Positions 47,455 through 60,067 of a stretch of DNA of 64,000 bases are shown in pieces. The stretch is from NCBI RefSeq assembly GCF_041734735.1, contig NC_134910.1, forward strand, positions 6,377,441 to 6,441,440. The letters run 5' to 3'. The DNA comes from Babylonia areolata. Taxonomy: Eukaryota; Mollusca; Gastropoda; Neogastropoda; Buccinidae. The stretch's first letter is position 1, and the number at the start of each line of letters is the position of its first letter. The position numbers and the translations under genes are program-made. A model generated the notes under the pieces. It saw nothing but the letters and a program-made list of their open reading frames with translations. It was not told the origin of the DNA and did no database searches.

Positions 47455-48815
47455 GTCCAGTTTCCTTCCTTCCTTCCTGCCTGTCAACCCACTTCTATAC
47501 ACAATACCTCCTTCCTTCCTTCCTTCCTGCCTGTCAACCCACTTCTATACACAATACCTCCTTCCTTCCTTCCTGCCTGTCAACCCACTTCTATACACAA
47601 TACCTCCTTCCTTCCTTCCTTCCTGCCTGTCAACCCCCTTCTATACACAATACCTCCTTCCTTCCTTCCTTCATGCCTGTCAACCCACTTCTATACACAA
47701 TACCTCCTTCCTTCCTTCCTTCCTGCCTGCCTGTCAACCCACTTCAATACACAATACCTCCTTCCTTACTTCCTGCCTGTCAACCCCCTTCTATACACAA
47801 TACCTCCTTCCTTCCTTCCTTCCTGCCTGTCAACCCACTTCTATACACAATACCTCCTTCCTTCCTTCCTTCCTGCCTGCCTGTCAACCCACTTCTATAC
47901 ACAATACCTCCTTCCTTCCTTCCTTCCTGCCTGCCTGTCAACCCACTTCTATACACAATACCTCCTTCCTTCCTTCCTTCCTTCCTTCCTTGCTGCCTGT
48001 CAACCCACTTCTATACACAATACCTCCTTACTTCCTTCCTTCCTTCCTGCCTGTCAAGCCACTTCTATACACAATACCTCCTTCCTTCCTTCCTTCCTGC
48101 CTGCCTGTCAACCCACTTCTATACACAATACCTCCTTCCTTCCTTGCTTCCTGCCTGTCAACCCACTTCTATACACAATACCTCCTTCCTTCCTTCCTTC
48201 CTGCCTGTCAACCCACTTCTATACACAATACCTCCTTCCTTCCTTCCTTCCTTCCTGTCAACCCACTTCTATACACAATACCTCCTTCCTTCCTTCCTTC
48301 CTTCCTGTCAACCCACTTCTATACACAATACCTCCTTCCTTCCTTCCTGCCTGTCAACCCACTTCTATACACAATACCTCCTTCCTTCCTTCCTTCCTGC
48401 CTGTCAACCCACTTCTATACACAATACCTCCTTCCTTCCTCCCTTCCTGCCTGTCAACCCACTTCTATACGCGCCTGTCAACCCACTTCTATACACAATA
48501 CCTCCTTCCTTCCTTCCTTCCTGCCTGTCAACCCCCTTCTATACGCGCCTGTCAACCCACTTCTATACACAATACCTCCATCCTTCCTTCCTTCCTTCCT
48601 GCCTGTCAACCCACTTCAATACACAATACCTCCTTCCTTCCTTCCTGCCTGTCAACCCACTTCTATACACGCTTGTCAACCCACTTCAATACACAATACC
48701 TCCTTCCTTCCTTCCTTCCTGCCTGTCAACCCACTTCTATACACGCCTGTCAACCCAGTTCTATACACAATACCTCCTTCCTTCCTTCCTTGCTGCCTGT
48801 CAACCCCACTTTCTT
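47455..48815. repeat. CCTT-containing 40-50 bp minisatellite, about 31 copies
   Basis: The unit is cctgtcaacccacttctata, then cacaatacct followed by a variable (CCTT)n run and cctg. The 649-codon open frame over it is a repeat product. Confidence 0.95.
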
Positions 48816-48947
48816 CCCAACAAGCCTCTGACTTTCCGAGCAGTGAAGCATCAAATACACCCCAAGTGGACACATCTGAAGAGAAGCTGCCTGCCACTCT
48901 CCTAAGCCCTGCGCGCTCCAGCAAAGAAAGCTTTCCGCTACAAGCAG

Positions 48948-49562
48948 GTGCTGCCCAAGGGAGAAGAGGACACGCCCTCTTTGCAGAGACGCCCAGAGAG
49001 AAGACAGAGAAGAGGACACGCCCCCTTTGCAGAGACGCCCAGAGAGAGAAGAGGACACGCCCCCTTTGCAGAGACGCCCAGAGAGAAGACAGAGAAGAGG
49101 ACACGCCCCCTTTGCAGAGACGCCCAGAGAGAGAAGAGGACACGCCCCCTTTGCAGAGACGCCCAGAGAGAGGAGAGCCCAGACCACAGGGCAGAGCAGC
49201 CAGCAGGACAACACGGAACCAAACCCACAACACAACAAAGCCCACACACAGGCCCACAGCCACAGGAAGGGCAGAAAACTTCCAACAGACAACAAGACTA
49301 CAAAGTGAAGAAGAAATCAACTAGGAAGGAACATAAAACTGACAACGAAACAAAATCTCCTGCCCGTGTCTACAGTGAGCAGAAAAAAAAGGAAGTGAAA
49401 AAAGCCCCCCCCCCCCCCCCCTCCCCACCCCCTGTGACCAGGCCCACCCCAGCCACAGTGTTCCCCCACAGTGACCACCGCATTTTACTGACAGCGAGGC
49501 GCTTCCCACTGCTGGGTGTACCCTCAACGTTTGAAAGACTTTACAATTTTGACGATAAATAA
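48948..49562 (+). other. Unassigned 204-codon open frame over a 39-48 bp GC-richer repeat
   Basis: A block of about six units (48955-49175) contains aggacacgccccctttgcag and is more GC-rich than its surroundings. In this frame it reads blocks such as RGHAPFAETPRER and RTRPLCRDAQRE. A unique Lys/Pro-rich part follows and the frame stops after TFERLYNFDDK. No family is recognised and there is no supporting splice or start evidence. I think it is most likely a non-coding intronic repeat with a chance open frame. Confidence 0.15.
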
Positions 49563-50080
49563 GGTATGACAATTCATGTGGCACACATCAAATGATCCCA
49601 CCCCCCCTGCTGAGCACTGGTCAGGCTGGTCGCTGCTGCTACCATGGCCATGTTGAAGTGATGTTGAAACCCAGACATCATCATCATCATCATCAAAACT
49701 CTTCACATGTGTCAGCTACTTTGATGTTGTAACTCTTGACATCGTTATCAAAACTCTCACCAGCTGGCTCATCATCTAACACATCTTTTCTGTTCATCTC
49801 CGCCTTCTGGAATCCACCCTGTCCATGCTCCCCCTCTGGAGTTGTTTATCAGCTGGTTGTTTGGGTTTTTTTTTTTTCTTTTTTCTTTTATTCCAATTCA
49901 TGGAAAGGTTTCATTTATTTTTGGTGCCACAGAAAAGCGTTACGCTTCCAGGTTTGGAGGCAAACCTCAATACAATTCTGATTCACGACAGCGTTTTGAC
50001 ATACTAGAACCCTATTATAAGGTGCAGGTATCAAAGCTGCGGAGAAAAGTAGCGCCCTACAGTCAGTAAAACACGGTAGA

Positions 50081-50112
<32 letters not shown>

Positions 50113-50470
50113 AGAGGGGGGGGGGGGGGGGACGGGGCGTGAAGCCACCACACAGGTAGCAGCTACAACAGTCAGCCAGTCATCAGTCAGCAGACCTGTG
50201 AAAAAGGGAGGGCTGGCAAAACCTCTGGGGAAGAGGAGAGGGTGGATTCTGGGCTGGCAATCTGTGGAACAACACACAGCACTGTCTTCAGTCCCCAGAA
50301 CACAGCACCACTCCTGGCACGTCATCCTGCTGTGTACTGCCTCTGCAGGCTGGGCCCCTCTCCCTCACCACTGCACCCCCCCCCCCCCCAACCTCCCTAC
50401 AACACCCCTTCTTCTGCCCCCTCTCTTGCTCACAGCATGGCTTCACCAAACAACACCACACTGAGGTCAA
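49563..50470. other. TLN1: Mostly single-copy talin intron
   Basis: It contains (ATC)n at 49678-49694, T-rich 49866-49890, (GGCA)n at 50078-50105 and a G run at 50117. One short plus-strand frame near 49930-50069 is discussed under findings. Confidence 0.4.
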
Positions 50471-50474
50471 AACA

Positions 50475-50968
50475 CACACTAATTAAGACCCACAAGTGCA
50501 CACTCATTAAGGTCAGACCACACACTGACAATTAACACCCTCTGGTGCACACTAATTAAGGTCAAACCACACACTGACAATTAACACCCTCTGGTGCACA
50601 CTAATTAAGGTCAAACCACACACTGACAATTAACACCCTCTGGTGCACACTAATTAAGGTCAAACCACACAATGACAATTAACACCCTCTGGTGCACACT
50701 AATTAAGGTCAAACCACACAATGACAATTAACACCCTCTGGTGCACACTAATTAAGGTCAAACCACACAATGACAATTAACACCCTCTGGTGCACACTAA
50801 TTAAGGTCAAACCACACAATGACAATTAACACCCTCTGGTGCACACTAATTAAGGTCAAACCACACACTGACAATTAACACCCTCTGGTGCACACTAATT
50901 AAGGTCAAACCACACACTGACAATTAACACCCTCTGGTGCACACTAATTAAGGTCAAACCACACACTG
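50475..50968. repeat. 49-bp minisatellite, about 10 copies
   Basis: The unit is gtgcacactaattaaggtca, then aaccacacactgacaattaa, then caccctctg. Each copy contains TAATTA and CAATTA cores. Confidence 0.95.
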
Positions 50969-51758
50969 GTCGCATTTATCATGTTCTGTCAGACAACTTT
51001 ATGGATGCTGTCAGCCATTAAAGATACCTCTCCACAACAAGGAACAAAAATCACAACCTTTTTTTTTTTTTTCAGTGGTTTCACAGACCCATATAGCTGT
51101 AACTAATCACACCTTTAACCACCACAATGTTAAGGTTCAGTAATGTTATAACTTAGTAGAGAAGAGAAGGGGGAAGATTTCTCAGTTACACAAAAGTGTT
51201 TGTCAAGAACCTGAAAACAACTGTCGGAATTAGACTGAAAACAAAAGACAGCTGCGTTTTAACTGTACCCACCACCAAGGGTATGTTTAAGTACTTACTA
51301 TATAGCTGGTGTTGTGTTTTAAGTACCAATTACATAGCAGGTGTGTTTAAGTACTAACTATGTAGCAGGTATGTTTAAGTACTTACTATCTTGAAAACAA
51401 ACCAACAAATTTATCATCATCATGAAATGTGGAACCTACTGATGGAATGCATTCTGTTTCCTTTCTTTATCAAAACTTTTTTTTTCCCCCAATCTTATTC
51501 TTAACTTTCATTTAGACTTACTGCTTACATTCCTTTCCAACAAAAACTGAACACTGTTTTTCTGGTGTCTGTCAGGGTCAGCTGGATCAGAGAAAGCCAT
51601 TACTCTCTCTCTCTCTCTCTCTCTCGATTTCGTTTTGGCTTTGGTTTTCATCAATATTATTACTACTGATGCATGTTGTTATTTGTATTATGAACCCCCA
51701 TGTCATTAGGGCTGTAAAGCTATTGACATTAAAGTGTTCAGTGTTCAGTGTTCTCTCT

Positions 51759-51824
<66 letters not shown>

Positions 51825-52430
51825 AGAAACACACACAAGAACAGCCACAAATCAAACTATCTGAAAACACACAGACTCTCTCCCTGCTCACACTGACACA
51901 CACACCACACACACTTAACACAACCCAAGAAGACAGAAAAAACCCCAACAGATTTCATTATTTAAAGAAAACACAAACTAAACCAAAAACCAAACCAAAA
52001 CAAAGGCCACAGACTGTCAAGAACAAACCAAAAAAAAACACAAAAAAAAACCCAAAAAACAACAAAAAAAAACCCCAGTGTGCGAATGTACACGTGTGTA
52101 AGAGTCAGGACCATAGCACACCATTAAGACCAGACCAGACCAGACCAGAGGTGCAGCAGAACAGCAACAGTGACTGACAGACAAACAATGTGAGTGATGC
52201 TCAACCTGTGGCCGCAGTGCCCAGTCTCCAAAACGACGCCCAGCGGCTTGGGGCTACGTACATATATACATACACACACACACACACACACAATCAATTC
52301 AAAACCAAACGCTTTAAACAATGATCCAAATACAACGCATTCAAAATAATTCCAAAACACAACACATCCAAACCAAAAACATTACACATACACGCAAACC
52401 AAACATACTATACAATCATCCTAACACAAC
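50969..52430. other. TLN1: Mostly single-copy talin intron
   Basis: It holds (TC)n at 51605-51624, a (TC)n(CA)n compound at 51755-51822, A/C-rich 51900-52080 and (CA)n at 52272-52291. No exon recognised. Confidence 0.5.
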
Positions 52431-52434
52431 ACAG

Positions 52435-54745
52435 CATACAATCATCCTAACACAATATACAGTCATCCCATCCACACACGACGCAGTATACAGTCATCCA
52501 CACACAACACAATATACAGTCATGTCATCCAAACACAACACAATATACAGTCATCCACACACAACACAATATACAGTCATGTCATCCACACACAACACAA
52601 TATACAGTCATCCCATCCAAACACAACACAATATACAGTCATCCACACACAACACAATATACAGTCATCCACACACAACACAATATACAGTCATGTCATC
52701 CAAACACAACACAATATACAGTCATCCACACACAACACAATATACAGTCATCCACACACAACACAATATACAGTCATCCACACACAACACAATATACAGT
52801 CATGTCATCCAAACACAACACAATATACAGTCATCCACACACAACACAATATACAGTCATCCACACACAACGCAGTATACAGTCATCCACACACAACACA
52901 ATATACAGTCATCCACACACAACGCAGTATACAGTCATCCACACACAACACAATATACAGTCATCCACACACAACAATATACAGTCATGTCATCCACACA
53001 CAACACTAACACACACAATATACAGTCATCCACACACAACACAATATACAGTCATCCACACACAACACAATATACAGTCATCATCCACACAACACAATAT
53101 ACAGTCATCCACCACACACAACACAATATACAGTCATCCAAACACAACACAATATACAGTCATGCATCCACACACAACACAATATACAGTCATCCCATCC
53201 TACACAACACAAGTTACAGTCACACAACTCAGTATACAGTCATCCACACACAACACAATATACAGTCAGTCATCACACAACACAATATACAGTCATTCCA
53301 AACACAACACAATATACAGTCATCATCCAAACACAACACAATATACAGTCATCCAAACACAACACAATATACAGTCATCCAAACACAACACAATATACAG
53401 TCATCCCATCCAAACACAACACAATATACAGTCATCTCATCCAAACACAACACAATATACAGTCATGTCATCCAAACACAACACAATATACAGTCATCCA
53501 AACACAACACAATATACAGTCATGTCATCCACACACAACACAATATACAGTCATCCACACACAACACAATATACAGTCATGTCATCCACACACAACACAA
53601 TATACAGTCATGTCATCCACACACAACACAATATACAGTCATCCACACACAACACAATATACAGTCATGTCATCCAAACACAACACAATATACAGTCATG
53701 TCATCCAAACACAACACAATATACAGTCATCCCATCCAAACACAACACAATATACAGTCCAAACACAACGCAGTATACAGTCATCCACACACAACACAAT
53801 ATACAGTCATCCACACACAACACAATATACAGTCATCCAAACACAACACAATATACAGTCATCCAAACACAACACAATATACAGTCATCCAAACACAACA
53901 CAATATACAGTCATGTCATCCAAACACAACACAATATACAGTCATCCACACACAACACAATATACAGTCATCCCATCCAAACACAACACAATATACAGTC
54001 ATCCACACACAACACAATATACAGTCATCCACACACAACACAATATACAGTCATCCACACACAACACAATATACAGTCATCCAAACACAACACAATATAC
54101 AGTCATGTCATCCACACACAACACAATATACAGTCATCCAAACACAACACAATATACAGTCATCCAAACACAACACAATATACAGTCATCCACACACAAC
54201 ACAATATACAGTCATCCACACACAACACAATATACAGTCATCCCATCCAAACACAACACAATATACAGTCATCCAAACACAACACAATATACAGTCATCC
54301 AAACACAACACAATATACAGTCATCCAAACACAACACAATATACAGTCATGTCATCCAAACACACAATATACAGTCATGTCATCCAAACACAACACAATA
54401 TACAGTCATCCACACACAACACAATATACAGTCATCCCATCCAAACACAACACAATATACAGTCATCCACACACAACACAATATACAGTCATCCAAACAC
54501 AACACAATATACAGTCATCCACACACAACACAATATACAGTCATCCACACACAACACAGTATACAGTCATCCACACACAACACAATATACAGTCATCCAC
54601 ACACAACACAATATACAGTCATGTCATCCACACACAACACAATATACAGTCATCCAACACAACACAATATACAGTCATCCACACACAACACAATATACAG
54701 TCATCCAAACACAACGCAGTATACAGTCATCCACACACAACACAT
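52435..54745. repeat. 26-bp minisatellite, about 80 copies
   Basis: The unit is atccacacacaacacaatat plus acagtc, with accessory atgtc or atccc inserts of 5 bp and a cacaca/aaacac alternation. The array stays open in all three plus frames for up to 836 codons (cyclic NTTQYTVIHTQHNIQSS-like peptides), a repeat product. Confidence 0.96.
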
Positions 54746-54794
54746 ACATGCATACATACAAACCAAAGACATCGAACAACCATCCAAACCAAAC

Positions 54795-54945
54795 ACATTA
54801 CACAATCATACAAACTCAACACATTACATAATCATGCAAACTCAACACATTACACAATCATACAAACTCAACACATTACACAATCATACAAACTCAACAC
54901 ACATTACACAATCATACAAACTCAACACATTACACAATCATCCAC
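54795..54945. repeat. 26-bp minisatellite, about 6 copies
   Basis: The unit is catacaaactcaacacatta plus cacaat. It has the same period as the preceding array but only partial sequence likeness. Confidence 0.9.
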
Positions 54946-54949
54946 TGCA

Positions 54950-55645
54950 TCATACACTCAGTCAACACAGAAATGTCACTACATGCTGATGTCACAGATC
55001 GTGAACAGACTATAAAATTCAATAAAATCAGTTCCAGTCCGTATTCAACACACACACACACACACACACACAAGCACACAATACATCATTACCTACTGTG
55101 GGAAGAATAACATGGTGTCCTCAGCACACAAACACAAACCTGTCTCAAAGAATTTTCTTACCATGAAGAAAATGTAACAGCGAGCGAACGACAGCAAAGA
55201 GAAACTCAATGAGAAAGAGATCAAGAAAAGGAGACAGACAGACAGACAGACAGACAGACAGCAGTCTGTGATCAGGGACTGGAAGGGGGTGTGCAGCAGA
55301 AAGAACACCACCAAGACCACACAGCAAAATCCACAGGGAACAAAATCCACAGGGAACAAAACAAAAAAAAAAAAAAAACGATGAAGGGAGGGACAAGGAA
55401 AGACAACTCAACCTCAGGAGAAAATCACGGCAGACAGGGGAGAACACCGCGCACACAGTCAGTGCAGCTCTGCTTCCTGTGCACCCCCCACCCCACCCCC
55501 CACCCTCCCCAACACACACACACACACACATCCACACACATACCACAGCTCTCACCGTCGAACTGTGGCATGTCTGAAGGAGGGACTCGTCAAAGTAACG
55601 CACCACAAAACGCTCGTACACAAAGTCTAACAAACACAGCCCCCA

Positions 55646-55676
<31 letters not shown>

Positions 55677-56100
55677 CTAACAAACTCCTCTACACAACAT
55701 ACGCACACAGTGAAACAAACACACCCCACAATACAGCACACACACACACATAAAGTCTAACAAACATACTATACTCCTCATTACAACACATGCAATGTCT
55801 AATAAACATATCCAAAAATGAAACCAACCACAAAATTCTGACAAAATACACGCATCAGTGTAACTAACATAAAATCTAGCCTGCTGACAGCTGTTGTCAC
55901 AAATAAAATAATTCACAGTTCCTACACATCTGGTCCCATCTTCTTGACTCTAAAAATAAAAGAAGAAAAAAAGAAGAAAAAAAAACATTCTTAGTAAATA
56001 AGCTCCACACACGAACTAAAAACCACAAATCAACCAGTTCCAACACATCTCTTTCTCATTCTTGTTTTCAGTTTCACTGCCAGTTTGAAGAGATGCACTT

Positions 56101-56135
<35 letters not shown>

Positions 56136-56405
56136 AACCAGGTCACTGCAAAACTTCCGCCTGTACCCTCACTCCCACACACATTCAACAAAAACACTGA
56201 GTGACCACAATAAACCCAGTTCCTAACCACAGCCACCACTATCCTTGTTTCTTTCAAACCATTATGCACACACACACACACACACACACCCCTAATTCTT
56301 TGTGTCACACAAGGCAATGAAGCCGACACCACAGCACCATGCCACAACACCGCCATCCACCCACACCCACACAAAATAGGAGCAGCGGCCAAAACACCCA
56401 CACAC
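54950..56405. other. TLN1: Talin intron, single copy with CA and GACA tracts
   Basis: (CA)n at 55050-55071, (GACA)n at 55233-55262, A run at 55361-55378, and further (CA)n at 55516, 55650, 56103 and 56270. No exon recognised until 56410. Confidence 0.5.
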
Positions 56406-56409
56406 CCAC

Positions 56410-56515
56410 CTTTGATGATCTCTGCCGACTGCACCAGCTCCGTCACAGCGTTGGCCACTTTCCTCGACACCAGGGCCAGGTTCTGACGACCTTCAGGGGT
56501 CGGCCGCATCACCAC
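56410..56515 (-). CDS. TLN1: Talin exon, end of the R12 bundle
   Basis: A 106-nt exon of 35 codons plus the first base of a split Gly codon: VVMRPTPEGRQNLALVSRKV, then ANAVTELVQSAEIIK. Human talin has KPSPELKQQLTGHSKRVAGS and VTELIQAAEAMKG here. The acceptor is gtgtag and the donor aaag|gtgggt (phase 1), which is matched by the phase of the exon at 36293. VTELVQSAE is the well-conserved last helix of R12. Confidence 0.94.
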
Positions 56516-56604
56516 CTACACCGCCAGGTCAAGGTCACAGGTCAACACTGCACCAACCCTCCCCCCCCACCCTCCCCAGTTTTGGTTTTTCAGGGGGGTG
56601 GGGG

Positions 56605-56742
56605 GGGGGCATCACCGCATTCAGACTGATCCAAATGTATGTTACACCACATCTGCCAGAAAGGGCGTGATCAGGATTTGAACCCAAGCCCTCAAGGGCG
56701 CTGAGCTGGCTGATACGCATCTTAACCATTCTGCCACCTCCC
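56605..56742 (-). mobile_element. tRNA-derived SINE, head plus tail only
   Basis: On the minus strand the head has aggtggcagaatggttaaga and box B gggttcaaatcc. It is joined directly to the 3' segment cagatgtggtgtaacatac and atgcggtgatgcc. The central body seen in the copy at 3049-3555 is missing. Confidence 0.8.
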
Positions 56743-56827
56743 CTCCAAACCACATCAATGCACACAGTGAACACGGACTGCACTGACCCACACAAACCAC
56801 CAACCCACTCCACACCACGCCCCCGAG

Positions 56828-57235
56828 TCCTGTCTGATGAAGATACTATTCACTGACCCCTCTCCCCCACCACCCTGTGACAATGCCCTGAAAGCCTGTC
56901 TGATGAAGATACTATTCACTCACCCCTCTCCCCCACCACCCTGTGACAATGCCCTGAAAGCCTGTCTGATGAAGATACTATTCACTCACCCCTCTCCCCC
57001 ACCACCCTGTGACAATGCCCTGAAAGCCTGTCTGATGAAGATACTATTCACTCACCCCTCTCTCCCCCACCACCCTGTGACAATGCCCTGAAAGCCTGTC
57101 TGATGAAGATACTATTCACTCACCCCTCTCTCCCCCACCACCCTGTGACAATGCCCTGAAAGCCTGTCTGATGAAGATACTATTCACTGACCCCTCTCCC
57201 CCACCACCCTGTGACAATGCCCTCAAAGCCTGTCT
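56828..57235. repeat. 66-68 bp minisatellite, about 6 copies
   Basis: The unit is tctgatgaagatactattca, then ctcacccctctcccccacca, then ccctgtgacaatgccctgaa. Most copies are 66 bp, so one frame repeats a 22-residue peptide (MKILFTHPSPPPPCDNALKA...); two copies have a 2-bp insertion that breaks it. Confidence 0.94.
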
Positions 57236-57524
57236 GATGAACAAGCTGTCCTCCAGTGACTCACACACCCAACATGTCACAGGTGTTCCTTGTAAGAACA
57301 CTGTCAGAGACCTCAGTGGTCAACTGGTGAAGAGTCCTCAACAGTGGCCAAAACATCCACAAAATGGCAAAAAAGCGTTGCATTCTTGACACAAGTCTTT
57401 TTCAAGTTCAACAAAGATTCACCATCTTCTTCTGTGTGTGTGTGTGCATGTGCAAGGGTGCGTATGTGTTTGCAAACATATGTACATGCATTTATGGGAC
57501 ACAGATTATGAATGATGTATTACA

Positions 57525-58808
57525 TTCGCCAGCACACAGACAAGTGGTCCTACACTGGCCAGCACACTGACAAGTGGTCCTACACTGGCCAGCACACAGA
57601 CAACAAAGTGGTCCTAAACTGGCCAGCACACAGACAACAAAGTGGTCCTACACTGGCCAGCACACAAACAAAGTGGTCCTACACTGGCCAGCACACTAAC
57701 AAAGTGGTCCTACACTGGCCAGCACACTGACAACAAAGTGGTCCTACACTGGCCAGCACACAGACAACAAAGTGGTCCTACACTGGCCAGCACACAGACA
57801 ACAAAGTGGTCCTACACTGGCCAGCACACTGACAACAAAGTGGTCCTACACTGGCCAGCACACTGACAACAAAGTGGTCCTACACTGGCCAGCACACTGA
57901 CAACAAAGTGGTCCTACACTGGCCAGCACACTGACAACAAAGTGGTCCTACACTGGCCAGCACACTGACAACAAAGTGGTCCTACACTGGCCAGCACACA
58001 GACAACAAAGTGGTCCTACACTGGCCAGCACACTGACAACAAAGTGGTCCTACACTGGCCAGCTCACACACAACAAAGTGGTCCTACACTGGCCAGCACA
58101 CAGACAACAAAGTGGTCCTACACTGGCCAGCACACAGACAACAAAGTGGTCCTACACTGGCCAGCACACAGACAACAAAGTGGTCCTACACTGGCCAGCA
58201 CACAGACAACAAAGTGGTCCTACACTGGCCAGCACACAGACAACAAAGTGGTCCTACACTGGCCAGCACACTGACAGCAAAGTGGTCCTACACTGGCCAG
58301 CACACAGACAACAAAGTGGTCCTACACTGGCCAGCACACAGACAACAAAGTGGTCCTACACTGGCCAGCACAAAGACAACAAAGTGGTCCTACACTGGCC
58401 AGCACACTGACAGCAAAGTGGTCCTACACTGGCCAGCACACTGACAACAAAGTGGTCCTAAATTGGCCAGCACACTGACAACAAAGTGGTCCTACACTGG
58501 CCAGCACACTGACAACAAAGTGGTCCTACACTGGCCAGCACACTGACAACAAAGTGGTCCTACACTGGCCAGCACACTAACAACAAAGTGGTCCTACACT
58601 GGCCAGCACACTAACAAAGTGGTCCTACACTGGCCAGCACACAGACAGCAAAGTGGTCCTACACTGGCCAGCACACTGACAACAAAGTGGTCCTACACTG
58701 GCCAGCACACTGACAACAAGGTGGTCCTACACTGGCCAGCACACAGACAACAAAGTGGTCCTACACTGGCCAGCACACTGACAACAAAGTGGTCCTACAC
58801 TGGCCAGC
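57525..58808. repeat. 34-bp minisatellite, about 37 copies
   Basis: The unit is acaacaaagtggtcctacac, then tggccagcacactg. It ends about 50 bp before the donor side of the talin exon at 58858. Confidence 0.96.
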
Positions 58809-58857
58809 TCCCACTGTCAACAACGCAAGGAGAACCACACAGGGACGGTGGTGTTAC

Positions 58858-58962
58858 CTGGTGCACAGTCTCCAGCAGCTCCCTGTAGACGATGGCCGCG
58901 TTGCGACCCGCATTCAGCGCTCGCTTCTTGATCTCCGCTGTTTCTGCCGTGGCTGCCGCTCC
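58858..58962 (-). CDS. TLN1: Talin exon, R12 helices
   Basis: A 35-codon exon, phase 0 at both ends: GAAATAETAEIKKRALNAGR, then NAAIVYRELLETVHQ. It aligns with human AYHPEVAPDVRLRALHYGRE and CANGYLELLDHVLLTLQ, which is less conserved than its neighbours but has the same length class and helical pattern. The acceptor is (TG)n then tacacag, again TG-rich. The donor is gtaaca. Confidence 0.9.
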
Positions 58963-59299
58963 CTGTGTACACACACACACACACATAGACGTCATCACCT
59001 CACTGCACTGCCCTTGTCGTAGTCATCCAATGCTGACTTACAAACCATGCCTGCTCAGAGATGAGGGTTTGAGGCAAGACACTAACCACAGTCGCCTGAC
59101 CTTCCGTCAACACCTCCACGCCACACGCCGTCACAGCCAGCAAGGCAGTGCACTACAAACTGGCCTCTCTGCCAATTCTGAACTTCACCAGTCGGGACAG
59201 GGATCCGCTGATGACTCAAGTGCAAACTGGCGGACACAAGGACAAACGAATCCTATCCTGCCCCTACACTGGAAGCAAGTAAACAACGGAGAAGGGATC

Positions 59300-59835
59300 A
59301 GTGAGACAGAGGCACAAAGACAGAAAGACAGACAGAGGCAGAAAGACAGAAAGACAGAAAGACAGACAGAGGCAGAAAGACAGAAAGACAGACAGAGGCA
59401 CAAAGACAGACAGAGGCACAAAGACAGACAGAGGCACAAAGACAGAAAGACAGACAGAGGCAGAAAGACAGAAAGACAGACAGAGGCACAAAGACAGACA
59501 GACAGATAGAGGCACAAAGACAGAAAGACAGACAGAGGCACAAAGACAGAAAGACAGACAGAGGCACAAAGACAGACAGACAGATAGAGGCACAAAGACA
59601 GAAAGACAGACAGAGGCACAAAGACAGAAAGACAGACAGAGGCACAAAGACAGAAAGACAGACAGAGGCACAAAGACAGACAGACAGACAGAAGCACAAA
59701 GATAGAAAGACAGACAGAAGCACAAAGACAGACAGAAGCACAAAGATAGAAAGACAGACAGAAGCACAAAGACAGACAGAAGCACAAAGATAGAAAGACA
59801 GACAGAAGCACAAAGATAGAAAGACAGACAGAGGC
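59300..59835. repeat. GACA-type minisatellite (22-26 bp units), about 25 copies
   Basis: gacagacagaggcacaaaga units with extra gacagaaa steps. The minus strand gives Leu/Cys/Ser-rich open frames resembling membrane proteins; these are repeat products. Confidence 0.93.
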
Positions 59836-60067
59836 ACAAAGAATAGAGAGACACATATAAGCACTAAGACTGACTGAGACACAAAGGCACAAAAAAAAAA
59901 AAGAGACAAAGGCACCAAGAAGACAGACAGACAGACAAAAAACCATGGAGACAGGCAGAGACACAAGGCAGCACACACACAGAGAAAGGAGGGGACAGGA
60001 GAGGAACCCAAAGACTGGAACCCCAAACGCTGGAACCCTAAACACTGCCCCGCGCGCCCCCACACAC

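Noticed and set aside
52321-55015. Plus-strand frames of 737-836 codons
   Set aside because: Stop-free 26-bp minisatellite read in all three frames; intronic and antisense to talin.
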